Of a stretch of 64,000 bases of DNA, positions 7,562-16,233 are shown one piece after another (the stretch's first letter is position 1; each line of letters starts with the position of its first letter). Location: NCBI GenBank assembly GCA_019637155.1, contig JAHBWE010000016.1, forward strand, positions 62,001 through 126,000, given 5' to 3'. The translations under genes and the position numbers were made by a program. The notes beneath the pieces are model-generated. The model had not been told where the DNA came from. It searched no databases and saw only the letters and a list, made by a program, of their open reading frames with translations. This DNA comes from Labilithrix sp. (lineage in GTDB: Bacteria; Myxococcota_A; Polyangia; Polyangiales; Polyangiaceae).

Positions 7562-9936
7562 TGAAGATGCGCATCTTCCCCGTGCTCCTCGTCTCGACGA
7601 TCGTGTCCGGATGCACCGCGGTCCTCGGTATCCACGATTTCGACGACGAGCCGCCGGATCAGGACGCAGAGGCGGGCGCGCCCGACGGCGCGAGCGCCTC
7701 GAGCAGCAGCAGCAGCGGCGGTCCGGTCGTCGTCGACGACGGGACTGCGCCCATCGTCGATGGAAGCGGCGAGGCCGGGACCGACGAGGGCGGCGTGATC
7801 GACGCGGACGCCTTCGACGCAGGGGAAGACGCGACGATCGAGGACGCGGGCGAAGACGCGACGATCGAGGACGCGGGCGAAGACGCGGGCGCCGACGCGT
7901 CCACCTTCGACGCGGGGGAAGACGCGGGCGAAGACGCGGGCGTCGACGCCGGCATCGAGGACGCAGGCGTCGACGCGCCGATCGACGCCGGTCCCGCGTG
8001 CGTCGATCCCGAGGACCCGCCCATCACGCTGGGGCCCACCCCCGCGACGTGCGCCGCGGTCCGCGCGGCGAACCCGCAAGCAGGCGACGGCGAGTACACG
8101 CTCTACGTGCAGGGCGATCGCGCGCGCCCGTGGCAGGCCTACTGCGCGGAGATGGCCAACGCGCCGCTCGAGTACGTCCCCCTCATCCATCGCGGATATG
8201 CGACCGGCGACGGGTCGGCGATGGGCGGCGTCACGGCCGGGAAGTTCGTCAACTACTCGCAGATATTCCAGGAGGAGCGGGGCAACCAATCGCGCCCGAC
8301 GCGGCAGCTCTTCACGTTCTACGATCGCGTGCGCGTCGATCCGAGCACGCTCCGCGTCGCGATCAGTGACGGGCGCTTCGCGCGCCTCGTCGGCGCGACG
8401 GACTTCTTCGAGGCGGGGCAGCTCGCGCAGGTCCCCTACGCGACGGCGGCGTACTGCTGGGAGGGCGGCAACGCGCGCGGCAGCGGCAACGTCGATCTGC
8501 GCGGGACGGCCTTCACCGTGAGCGGGACCGCGCAGTTCGTGAAGGGCGGCGCGGCGCCCGGCGGCTCGGCCGTCCTCGCCGCGGGTGGCCAGGTCGTCGA
8601 GATCTCGGGCGGTGGAGGCAACGGGGACGGCGGCGGCGACGGCAAATGCGGGTGGACGAGCACGGTGCCGGCGGCCGGGTCGATCTACACGTTCTCGGCG
8701 GGGCAGTTCCCCCTCCAGCTCGCGCATCGCGCGCTCCCGCAGAGCTGCGCGGACGTTCGCGCGAAGAACGCGCAGGCGGCCGACGGCGACTACGTGCTCT
8801 ACCTCGATCACGACGCGCGGCGCCCCTGGCGCGCGTACTGCGCGGGGATGAGCAGCGGGACGCCGCGCGAGTACCTCGTGCTCCGGGAGACGGGCGCGAG
8901 CTCCAACTTCGCGACGTACGCGGCGGGAGGAGGCGCGACCGGGACCGAGGTCAGGACGCGCTACCAGCGGCTCCGCATCGATCCGGCGACCCTGCGGATC
9001 GACATCTCCGATCGTACGTACGCGAGCTCGACCGGGACGCTCTCGGTCGAGGGCAAGACGCTGACGTCGGTGCCGTTCGGCGTGGCCGCCGATTGCACCG
9101 GCGGCGTGACGGGGAGCGCGAACGTCGACCTGCGCGGGACACCGTTCGCGGTCGCGCCGGCTGCCTTCGTCACGCAGGGCTCGAGCGCGGGCGGCGGCGC
9201 GACGTACGCGTCTTCGGACCGCGTCGTCGACGTCACCGGCGGCGGCGCCTGCGGGCGAGTCGAGCCGGCGCCCGCGCGCTGCGACGTCTTCGCGCGCACG
9301 GAGAGCTACCAGCTCAGCCTCGTCTATCGACCGCTCCCGCAGACGTGCGCCGAGCTCAAGGCCGAAGACCCGACCGCGACGATCGACGGCGAGTACACGC
9401 TCTGGGGGCCGGACGCGCGCGCGTGGACCGCCTACTGCTCGGCGATGCCGAGCGCCGCTCCGCTCGAGTACCTGAGCGTGCGCCACGGAGCGAACGAGAA
9501 CTTCGCGCAAGCGACGGCGGCGGGCGGCGGCGCCTGGGGCGGCACGAACGTCGTCACCTCCTATTCGAGGATCCGCGTCGATCCGAGGTCGTTCCACGTC
9601 GACGAGACCGATCGCCGGTTCACGACGAGCACGGGGCAGCTCAACTTCGGCCTCAGGTCGGCCGAGTACGGGAACGCGCTCGCGTGCGGCTACTCCTTCG
9701 ACGACACCGGGCGCGCGAACGTCGACATGCGAGGCACGCCGTTCGTGGTGCCCAGGAACAAGTTCGAGAACTACGGTTATCTCGCGAACGGCAGCGAGAC
9801 CTACGCCGGCCTCGATCAGGTCGTCGACCTGAAGGGCGGCGGACTCTGCGGCCGCCGCGAGCCGAGGCCGGTCGCGGCCGGCGCCAGCGCGATCCCGTCT
9901 CCGCTGTTTCGGATCGGGCTAGTCTATGCCGATTGA
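7561..9936 (+). CDS. lipoprotein with three GON-type domains, module copy 1
   Basis: Predicted lipoprotein of 791 residues (lipobox IVSGC, Cys18). A long Asp/Ala/Glu/Gly-rich linker (about 28-150) precedes three consecutive repeats of about 170-200 residues (roughly 162-364, 394-564 and 595-766). Each repeat follows the same plan: T/SCA-x-(V/L)-(R/K), DG(E/D)Y-(T/V)-L, (W/Y)-x-A-YC-x-x-M, EY-(V/L)-x-(L/V), a (V/I)-R-(V/I)-D-P strand, an R-F-or-Y strand, C-(G/W/T), NVD-(L/M)-RGT and a closing CG(W/R). This matches the GON domain of animal ADAMTS9/GON-1 from memory of that family; an HMM search would settle it. The start ATG overlaps the preceding TGA. No catalytic motif is visible, so binding or adhesion at the surface is a guess. 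Confidence 0.85.
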   Translation: MKMRIFPVLLVSTIVSGCTAVLGIHDFDDEPPDQDAEAGAPDGASASSSSSSGGPVVVDDGTAPIVDGSGEAGTDEGGVIDADAFDAGEDATIEDAGEDATIEDAGEDAGADASTFDAGEDAGEDAGVDAGIEDAGVDAPIDAGPACVDPEDPPITLGPTPATCAAVRAANPQAGDGEYTLYVQGDRARPWQAYCAEMANAPLEYVPLIHRGYATGDGSAMGGVTAGKFVNYSQIFQEERGNQSRPTRQLFTFYDRVRVDPSTLRVAISDGRFARLVGATDFFEAGQLAQVPYATAAYCWEGGNARGSGNVDLRGTAFTVSGTAQFVKGGAAPGGSAVLAAGGQVVEISGGGGNGDGGGDGKCGWTSTVPAAGSIYTFSAGQFPLQLAHRALPQSCADVRAKNAQAADGDYVLYLDHDARRPWRAYCAGMSSGTPREYLVLRETGASSNFATYAAGGGATGTEVRTRYQRLRIDPATLRIDISDRTYASSTGTLSVEGKTLTSVPFGVAADCTGGVTGSANVDLRGTPFAVAPAAFVTQGSSAGGGATYASSDRVVDVTGGGACGRVEPAPARCDVFARTESYQLSLVYRPLPQTCAELKAEDPTATIDGEYTLWGPDARAWTAYCSAMPSAAPLEYLSVRHGANENFAQATAAGGGAWGGTNVVTSYSRIRVDPRSFHVDETDRRFTTSTGQLNFGLRSAEYGNALACGYSFDDTGRANVDMRGTPFVVPRNKFENYGYLANGSETYAGLDQVVDLKGGGLCGRREPRPVAAGASAIPSPLFRIGLVYAD
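7825..7878 (+). repeat. two exact 27-base tandem repeats in the linker of the GON lipoprotein
   Basis: Bases 7825-7851 and 7852-7878 are identical, each encoding EDATIEDAG; shorter related units continue to about 7990. They extend the acidic linker of this copy, which is about 100 residues longer than in the paralogue at 10919. Slippage or unequal crossing-over is the likely source. Confidence 0.85.
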
Positions 9937-10922
9937 TGACGACGGACCGCGGGACTGTGGGCCGATGCATCGCGGTCGCGATCCTGTTCACCTCTGCGCC
10001 GGCGCGCGCGGAGCCGAGCGCCGACGTGAAGGCCGCCGCCGAGGCGCTCTTCGACGACGCGCGTGAGCTCATGAGGGACGGTCGCTTCGCCGAGGCGTGT
10101 CCGAAGCTCGTCGAGAGCCAGCGGCTCGACGCCGGCGTCGGCACGCTCCTGTACCTCGCCGACTGCTACGAGCGCGAAGATCGCGTCGCGAGCGCGTGGG
10201 CGACGTGGCGCGAGGCGTCCTACGCCGCCCGCGCCGCGGCGCAGGGGGAGCGCGAGCAGCTCGCGAAGACGCGCGCCGACGCGCTCGTCCCTGCGCTGCC
10301 GTACCTCGTCGTCGTCGTGCGCGCCAAGGCGCCCGGCCTCATGATCCGTCGTGACGGGGTCGCGGTCGCCGAGCCGCTCTGGGGCACGCCTATCCCGGTC
10401 GACCCCGGCGAGCACGTCGTCGACGTCTCCGCCGACGGTCGCGTGCCCTTTCGCAGGAGCGTCGCGATCGCGAAGGGGGAGCGTCTCGAGGTCGCGGTCC
10501 CGGAGCTCGCGCCTCTCGTCGCGCCGGCGGCCCCGCAGCCGCGCGAGCCCGCGCGCGAGCTCGAGCGTCCGCCCGCGCCGGCGGGCTTCGGCGCGCCGCG
10601 GACCGTCGCGATCGGCCTCGCGGGGGCGGGCGTGATCGCGATCGCGGTCGGCTCGTTCTTCGGCGTGCGTACGATCTCCCGCTTCCGCGACGCCGAGGCG
10701 ATGTGTCCGAACGATCGCTGCCCCGACGCGCGGGGGAAGGACCTCGCCGACGACGCGCGCCGCGACGGCGTCATCTCCACGATCGCGATCGCCGGCGGCG
10801 CCGCCGCGCTCGCCGGCGCCGCCGCGCTCTGGCTCTTCGCGCCTCGTACGAAGAGCGCCGCGCGGCTCGCGCCGATCGTCGCGCCGGGCGGCGGCGGCGT
10901 CGCCTTCGGAGGTTCGTTGTGA
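9936..10922 (+). CDS. TPR/PEGA-like envelope protein, module copy 2
   Basis: Paralogue of the gene at 6542, 328 residues, with the same order: a signal peptide ending near PARAEPSA, TPR-like repeats (ALFDDARELM, YLADCYEREDR), a PEGA-like domain (TPIPVDPGEHVV), a Pro-rich linker, a membrane segment (about 222-246), the loop CPNDRC and a second hydrophobic stretch. The A of its ATG is the last base of the preceding TGA (TGATG), and its own stop overlaps the GTG start at 10919. The whole 6542-13012 block therefore reads as one polycistronic unit of four coupled genes. Function is not known. Confidence 0.85.
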   Translation: MTTDRGTVGRCIAVAILFTSAPARAEPSADVKAAAEALFDDARELMRDGRFAEACPKLVESQRLDAGVGTLLYLADCYEREDRVASAWATWREASYAARAAAQGEREQLAKTRADALVPALPYLVVVVRAKAPGLMIRRDGVAVAEPLWGTPIPVDPGEHVVDVSADGRVPFRRSVAIAKGERLEVAVPELAPLVAPAAPQPREPARELERPPAPAGFGAPRTVAIGLAGAGVIAIAVGSFFGVRTISRFRDAEAMCPNDRCPDARGKDLADDARRDGVISTIAIAGGAAALAGAAALWLFAPRTKSAARLAPIVAPGGGGVAFGGSL

Positions 10923-13012
10923 TTCGCGCCCGCGTCGTCTCCGCGCTCCTCGTCTCGACGTCGATGGCCGGCTGCGGCGCGCTCGTGGGCATCCGTGACT
11001 TCCAGATCGATCCGCCCGACGTGGAGGCGGGGACGAGCGACGCGAGCGAGGCCTCGAGCGAGGCGTGCGTCGACGCGGAGGAGCCCGCGCCCGTCGCGCC
11101 CGGCCCCACGCCGGCGACGTGCGCCGAGGTCCGCGCCGCGAGCCCCGCGGCCGCCGACGGCGAGTACACGCTCTACGCGCGTGGCGACCGCGCGCGCCCT
11201 TGGCAGGCGTACTGCCACGACATGGAAGGCACGCCGGCGGAGTACGTGCCGCTCGTGAACACCGGTGAGGCGCACGCGATCGGCGACGCCCTCGGCTCGG
11301 TGTCGAGCGGGGCGTTCGTGAACTACTCGCAGCTCTTCCAGGAGGAGCGAGGCAACCACGGGCGGCCGACGCGCCATCAGCTCACGTTCTTCGATCGCGT
11401 GCGCGTCGATCCCGCGACGCTCCGCGTCGACGTCGGCGACCGGCGCTTCGCGCGCGTCGTCGGCGCGATGGACTTCCTCGAGGCGGGGACGCTCACCGGC
11501 CTGCCGTACGGTACGGGCGCGTACTGCTGGGAGAGCGGCAACGCCCGGGGCAGCGGCAACGTCGATCTGCGCGGGACGCCGTTCGCGATCGCGGACACGG
11601 CGCAGTTCGTGAAGGGCGGCTCGGATCCCGGAGGAGAGGTCGTCGTCGCGGCCGGCGGGCAGGTCGTCGAGCTGCACGGCGGCGGCGGCCACGGCAACGG
11701 CGGCGGCGACGGCGCGTGCGGATGGATGAGCGCGCTGCCCCCGAGCGAGTCGATCTACACCCTCCCCGCGGGGCGGTTCCAGCTCGCGCTCGCGCACCGC
11801 GCGCTCCCGCGGAGCTGCGCCGAGGTGCTCGCGCAGGACCCGCAGGCGAAGGACGGTGAGCGCCTGCTCTACGTCGACAACGACGTCCGCAGGCCGTGGC
11901 GCGCGCACTGCGTGGGGATGGCCGGCGGGGCGCCGCGCGAGTACCTCACGCTCGTCGAGACGGGCGCGACCTCGAACTTCGCGACGTACGCCGCGGGGGG
12001 CGCCGCGGAGGGGACCGACGTGACGACGCGCTACGAGCGGCTCCGCATCGATCCGGTGACGCTGCGGATCGACGTCGTCGATCGGACGTTCGCGAGCTCG
12101 GCGGGCTCGGTCATGGTCGGCGGCGAGACGATCGCGTCGGTGCCCTTCGGCGTGGCGGCGAGCTGCGGCGGTCCGGGCTCGGCGACCGGCAGCGCCAACG
12201 TCGATCTGCGCGGGACGCCGTTCGCCGTGGCGCAGGACGCCTTCGTCACGCGCGGCGAGAGCCCGGGAGGGAGCGCGACGTACCGCCGATCGGATCGCGT
12301 CGTCGACGTGCTGGGCGGCGGCGCGTGCGGGCGGAGCGAGCCGGCGCCGGGGCGCTGCGACCTCTTCACGCGCGCCTCGAGCTTCCAGCTTCGCCTGATC
12401 CATCGCCCGCTCCCTCGGACGTGCGCCGAGCTCGCGGTCGAGGAGCCGACGGCGCGAGACGGCTCCCATACGCTCCACGGCGTCGACGGTCGCGCGTGGA
12501 CGGCCTACTGCGCCGACATGCAGAGCGCGACGCCGCGCGAGTACCTGACCGTCGGCGGCGGTGACGGCCGGAACTACGCGCAGGCGACGGCTTCCGCGGG
12601 CACGGGTGAGTGGGGCGGCACGAACGTCGTCACGCGCTACGAGCGCGTTCGCGTCGACCCGAAGACGTTCTACGTCGACGAGAGCGATCGCAGGTTCGCG
12701 ACGAGCACGGGTAAGCTCAACTTCGGGCTCACGGAGCTCGACTATGGCAACGCCGTGGACTGCGGCTACTCGTTCTCCGACACGGGCCGTGCGAACGTCG
12801 ATCTCCGCGCCACGCCGTTCGCGGTGACCGAGAGGAAGTTCGAGAGCTACGGCTACCTCGTGGGGGGCTCGACGACGGAGACCGCGCTCAACCAGTTCGT
12901 CGACTTGAGGGGAGGTGGCCTCTGCGGCCGTCGCGAGCCGCGCCCCGTGCTCGTGTCCGGCTCCACGCGGCCATCCCCGAGCTACCGCCTCGGCCTCGTC
13001 TATCTCGACTGA
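10919..13012 (+). CDS. lipoprotein with three GON-type domains, module copy 2
   Basis: Paralogue of the gene at 7561, 697 residues, starting with GTG in a GTGA overlap. The lipobox SMAGC places the modified Cys at 19. The acidic linker is only about 40 residues here; three GON-type repeats then begin near residues 67, 299 and 500. Each carries the DG-x-(Y/H)-T/L-L, Y/H-C-x-x-M, EY-(V/L), (V/I)-R-(V/I)-D-P, NVDLR-(G/A)-T and C-G-(W/R) signatures. Repeat n of this protein resembles repeat n of the first copy more than its own neighbours (for example FVNYSQ(I/L)FQEERGN in both first repeats). The gene was therefore duplicated whole, after the three-repeat arrangement existed. Confidence 0.85.
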   Translation: MIRARVVSALLVSTSMAGCGALVGIRDFQIDPPDVEAGTSDASEASSEACVDAEEPAPVAPGPTPATCAEVRAASPAAADGEYTLYARGDRARPWQAYCHDMEGTPAEYVPLVNTGEAHAIGDALGSVSSGAFVNYSQLFQEERGNHGRPTRHQLTFFDRVRVDPATLRVDVGDRRFARVVGAMDFLEAGTLTGLPYGTGAYCWESGNARGSGNVDLRGTPFAIADTAQFVKGGSDPGGEVVVAAGGQVVELHGGGGHGNGGGDGACGWMSALPPSESIYTLPAGRFQLALAHRALPRSCAEVLAQDPQAKDGERLLYVDNDVRRPWRAHCVGMAGGAPREYLTLVETGATSNFATYAAGGAAEGTDVTTRYERLRIDPVTLRIDVVDRTFASSAGSVMVGGETIASVPFGVAASCGGPGSATGSANVDLRGTPFAVAQDAFVTRGESPGGSATYRRSDRVVDVLGGGACGRSEPAPGRCDLFTRASSFQLRLIHRPLPRTCAELAVEEPTARDGSHTLHGVDGRAWTAYCADMQSATPREYLTVGGGDGRNYAQATASAGTGEWGGTNVVTRYERVRVDPKTFYVDESDRRFATSTGKLNFGLTELDYGNAVDCGYSFSDTGRANVDLRATPFAVTERKFESYGYLVGGSTTETALNQFVDLRGGGLCGRREPRPVLVSGSTRPSPSYRLGLVYLD

Positions 13013-13091
13013 GTCTCGCGACGGCTCGACGGTCCGGGCATACGGTCCGTCGCTTTACACGAACGGCCGGTCTGCTGCACTCTAGAGGCGA

Positions 13092-14456
13092 ATGGCCGCA
13101 GCGCTCTCCATCGGAGACGAGATCGCCGGACGCTACCGCTTGGAGGGGACGCTCGGCTCGGGTGGGATGGGCCAGGTGTGGTCGGCGAGGCACGTCGGCC
13201 TCGACGAGCGCGTGGCGATCAAGGTGCTGCGCCCCGAGCGCGCCGGCGGCGAGCGCGATCTCGAGCGCTTCCGTCGTGAGGCGCGCGCGGCGGCGCGCAT
13301 CCGCGGGGAGAACGTGGTCCGCGTCCTCGACTTCGGCACGCTCGACGAGGCGCGTCCGTACATCGTGATGGAGCTCGTCGATGGGACGAACCTCGAATCG
13401 CTGCTCGCGGAGGCCGGCCCGCTGCCGCCCGCGCGCGCGGCGAGCTACGTCCTCCAGGCGTGCTACGCGATGGCGGAGGCGCACCGCCTCGGCATCGTGC
13501 ATCGCGACCTGAAGCCATCGAACCTGCTGCTCACGCGTCGCCCGGACGGCTCGGCCCTCGTGAAGGTCTCCGACTTCGGCATCGCGACGGCCGGCGCGCT
13601 GGCGTCCGATACTCTCACGGAGACGACCGACATCCTCGGGTCGCCGAAGTACATGTCCCCGGAGCAGCTCCGCGAGGCGCGCGCGGTCGACGCGCGCTCG
13701 GACGTCTGGTCCATCGGCGTGACGCTCCATCACCTGTTGACCGGCAAGCTCCCCTTCGAGGCGTTCACGGCGGCCGGCCTCATCGCCCGCATCACGTCCG
13801 AGCCGCCGGTCCCCGTGCGCGAGCAGGCGCCCCAAGTCGACGCGCGGCTCGAGCGCCTCATCCTGCGATGTCTCGAGAAGGAGCCCGAGCGTCGCTACGA
13901 GGACGTCGCCGAGCTCGCGGCGGCGCTCGTCCCGTTCGCGAACGCGGACGACGCTGCGGCGGAGCGCGTTCGGCGCACGCTCCTCCGCCCGCGTACGGAG
14001 AGGCCGGCCGCGACGGTGACGGCGCCGCGTGTCGAGGCCGACGCGAACACCGTGGTCCCGACGGAGCGGCCGGCGACGCTCACGGAGAGGTCGGCCTCGC
14101 GCCCGCTCCGCTTCGTCCTCCTCGCCGGCGCCGTGGTGCCGCTCGCCGCGGTCTTCGCGCTCACGGCGGCCTCGCGGGTGGCGCCGAAGGCGGCGGATCC
14201 TTCCGTGGCACCTCCGAGCGCTCCAGCGCGCGAAGAGCCGCCGCCCGTGGAGTCGCCAGCTCGCGACGAGCCGGCGCCGGCCGTGTCCACTTCGCCCGAG
14301 GTGGCCGTGGCGCCGCTCCCGGCGACCGTCGCCGCCGCCGCGCGTCCTGCGCCCGCGCCGCGTCCCGCCGCGAGCGCACCGCCGGCGAGGCCGATCGTCC
14401 AACCGTCCTCGAGCGCTACCAAGGTGAACCTGCTCGACTATGGTCCGCGGAAGTGA
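13092..14456 (+). CDS. membrane-anchored Ser/Thr kinase with GPRK tail
   Basis: Hanks-type kinase of 454 residues: Gly-rich loop LGSGGMGQVW, VAIK Lys44, HRDLKPSN Asp139, DFG Asp161, GSPKYMSPEQ, then a linker, a single membrane helix (about 339-360) and an Ala/Pro-rich outer segment ending DYGPRK. It has the same build and C-terminal tetrapeptide as the kinase at 5021, so the duplicated lipoprotein modules sit between two related kinases. The start ATG at 13092 lies 79 bases after the GON lipoprotein, long enough for its own promoter. Substrates are unknown; the FHA regulator at 3399 and the module proteins are candidates by proximity only. Confidence 0.93.
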   Translation: MAAALSIGDEIAGRYRLEGTLGSGGMGQVWSARHVGLDERVAIKVLRPERAGGERDLERFRREARAAARIRGENVVRVLDFGTLDEARPYIVMELVDGTNLESLLAEAGPLPPARAASYVLQACYAMAEAHRLGIVHRDLKPSNLLLTRRPDGSALVKVSDFGIATAGALASDTLTETTDILGSPKYMSPEQLREARAVDARSDVWSIGVTLHHLLTGKLPFEAFTAAGLIARITSEPPVPVREQAPQVDARLERLILRCLEKEPERRYEDVAELAAALVPFANADDAAAERVRRTLLRPRTERPAATVTAPRVEADANTVVPTERPATLTERSASRPLRFVLLAGAVVPLAAVFALTAASRVAPKAADPSVAPPSAPAREEPPPVESPARDEPAPAVSTSPEVAVAPLPATVAAAARPAPAPRPAASAPPARPIVQPSSSATKVNLLDYGPRK

Positions 14457-14538
14457 GCGGCCACGGGGGTGGCGGCGGTTCGCGCTCGGAGACGTCGACC
14501 TGGTGAGTGCGTCCGCGGCGATCCGATAGCATCGCGCG

Positions 14539-14784
14539 ATGTCCTTCTCGCCCAGGCCGTGCGCGCATTGCGGAGGCGTTCAGTTCCACGTGCTCCCGGA
14601 CGTCATGCTCGAGCCTCACAAGGTCGTGATGTTCGGACGAACCACCGGCGGCCAGAGGCTCGGCTGGTGGAAGGTCACCATCGTGATCTGTGTACAGTGC
14701 ACGCGCACGGAGCTGTTCACGCCCAACGCGGCGGAGCTCGTCTCGCTCACGCCCGGCGCCCACGTCGTGACGTCGACGCGCTGA
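14539..14784 (+). CDS. small zinc-ribbon-like protein
   Basis: Protein of 81 residues with two Cys pairs, CAHC near the N-terminus and CVQC about 42 residues later, spaced as in a zinc ribbon. No signal peptide or membrane segment. A similar four-Cys arrangement occurs in many small nucleic-acid-binding or assembly proteins, so no role is proposed. It stands alone between a kinase and a lipoprotein gene. Confidence 0.7.
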   Translation: MSFSPRPCAHCGGVQFHVLPDVMLEPHKVVMFGRTTGGQRLGWWKVTIVICVQCTRTELFTPNAAELVSLTPGAHVVTSTR

Positions 14785-14822
14785 CCCGCGGAACTTCGTT
14801 CGCCGGACGCTGTCGACCGCGT

Positions 14823-16196
14823 GTGCCTCGCGGTTTGCTCGTCTCGCTCGTCGCCCTCGCCGCGTGCGCGTCCCCGCGCGCGGCGGCGCCGTCCTTCGTG
14901 CCGGCGCCGGCGCCAGCGAAGCCGGAGTTCTTCGCGTGGGGGAGCTTCCCGGGCTGCTCGCGCGAGCGGGCGGAGGAGGACCGCTCGCGGACGGCGACCC
15001 TCGCGAAGATGCTCGCCGGCATCTCGGCGCCCGCGCCGGAGACGCTCGCGCCCGCGCTCGCGGACATCGACGCGACCTGGGCGAGCCCGTGCTTCGCCCA
15101 CGTCGCGCGGCTGTTCCCGCGACCGCGCATCACGTCGATCGAAGACCTGCGATCGACGTGGTTTCGCGGGCGGCTCTCCGGCATCGGCGCGATGCTCGGC
15201 GGCCTCTACGAGCGGGACGGCAAGCGCTTCTTCTACGTCCCGCCTGCGACGCGCGAGCCGCTCGACGCCGAGACGCGCCGTGCGCTGGCGCCGTGGATCT
15301 GCGAAGGCGCGAACGCCGACTGCGGGAACACGGGCTCGTACGTCAGCGCGGCGGAGGCGTCCTTCGATCGCGAGGAGGAGCGCTCGCGGCAGCGCGTCGA
15401 GTCGGGCAAATACGATCCGTGCAAGGACGCGGCCGCGAACGAGGACCGCGACCCCAAGCCGACCGCGTTCGAGTCGTTCGCGCTCTGCGTCGCGAGCGAG
15501 GCGCCGCGCACGTATCGCTATCCGGAGGAGGTCCGACTCCGTGCGCCGCAGCGCGGATGGCTCATCGTCCGCGGCCGGCGCGGGCACTACGTCTTCGCCG
15601 ACGAGATCGCGGCCTACGACCTCGCGACCGGCGCGGCCTACGAAGCGCGGAGCCGCAGCGCGCTCGTGCTCGACGGACCCTGCATCGACGCGGAGGCGAT
15701 CGACGAGAAGCGGGAGCTCGAGACGTTCACCGGCAACGTGCTCGCGACCGCGGCGCGCGAGCTCGCCTTCGTCGTGCTGACCGCCGCAGCGCTGAGGCCG
15801 GCGCGCACGACGATGACGCTCATGCCCGTCCCCGCCGACCTCCCGCTCACGCTCTCGCCCCGCCTCGAGCACGCGCCGCGCGCGTCGGGCTGGGGCACGA
15901 GCGAGCAGACCACGATCTCGCTCACGCTCGTCGACGGCGGGACGATCGTCGCGGAGGGGAGCTTCACGTACCCATATTCCTCCGAGCCTGCGGACGCACG
16001 CGCGAACGAGGTCCTCCGCATCCTCGAAGCGGGGCGCGAGCCGGGCTGCGCGCGCGCCTCGCTGCCGGCGACGCTCCCGCGGAGCGGGGCCTCGGGCGCC
16101 TCCGTCCTCGACGCCGACCCCGGGCGTCAGGTCGACGTGTCGCGCAAGCTCGAGGACACGCTCCTCGCGCTCCGTCGAAAAGACTGCGCGCGCTGA
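14823..16196 (+). CDS. lipoprotein of unknown function
   Basis: Predicted lipoprotein of 457 residues. The GTG at 14823 is chosen because it directly precedes a clean lipoprotein signal (LVSLVALAAC); the longer in-frame reading from 14469 crosses the zinc-ribbon gene. The mature part has several Cys (in WGSFPGCSRE, PWICEGANADCG, YDPCKD and GPCIDAE) and a beta-rich C-terminal half. No known family was recognised. A cytochrome lipoprotein follows 37 bases after its stop. Confidence 0.75.
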   Translation: MPRGLLVSLVALAACASPRAAAPSFVPAPAPAKPEFFAWGSFPGCSRERAEEDRSRTATLAKMLAGISAPAPETLAPALADIDATWASPCFAHVARLFPRPRITSIEDLRSTWFRGRLSGIGAMLGGLYERDGKRFFYVPPATREPLDAETRRALAPWICEGANADCGNTGSYVSAAEASFDREEERSRQRVESGKYDPCKDAAANEDRDPKPTAFESFALCVASEAPRTYRYPEEVRLRAPQRGWLIVRGRRGHYVFADEIAAYDLATGAAYEARSRSALVLDGPCIDAEAIDEKRELETFTGNVLATAARELAFVVLTAAALRPARTTMTLMPVPADLPLTLSPRLEHAPRASGWGTSEQTTISLTLVDGGTIVAEGSFTYPYSSEPADARANEVLRILEAGREPGCARASLPATLPRSGASGASVLDADPGRQVDVSRKLEDTLLALRRKDCAR

Positions 16197-16233
16197 TTGA
16201 CGGAGACGCGTTCGATGAACTAGCGAACGTCCG

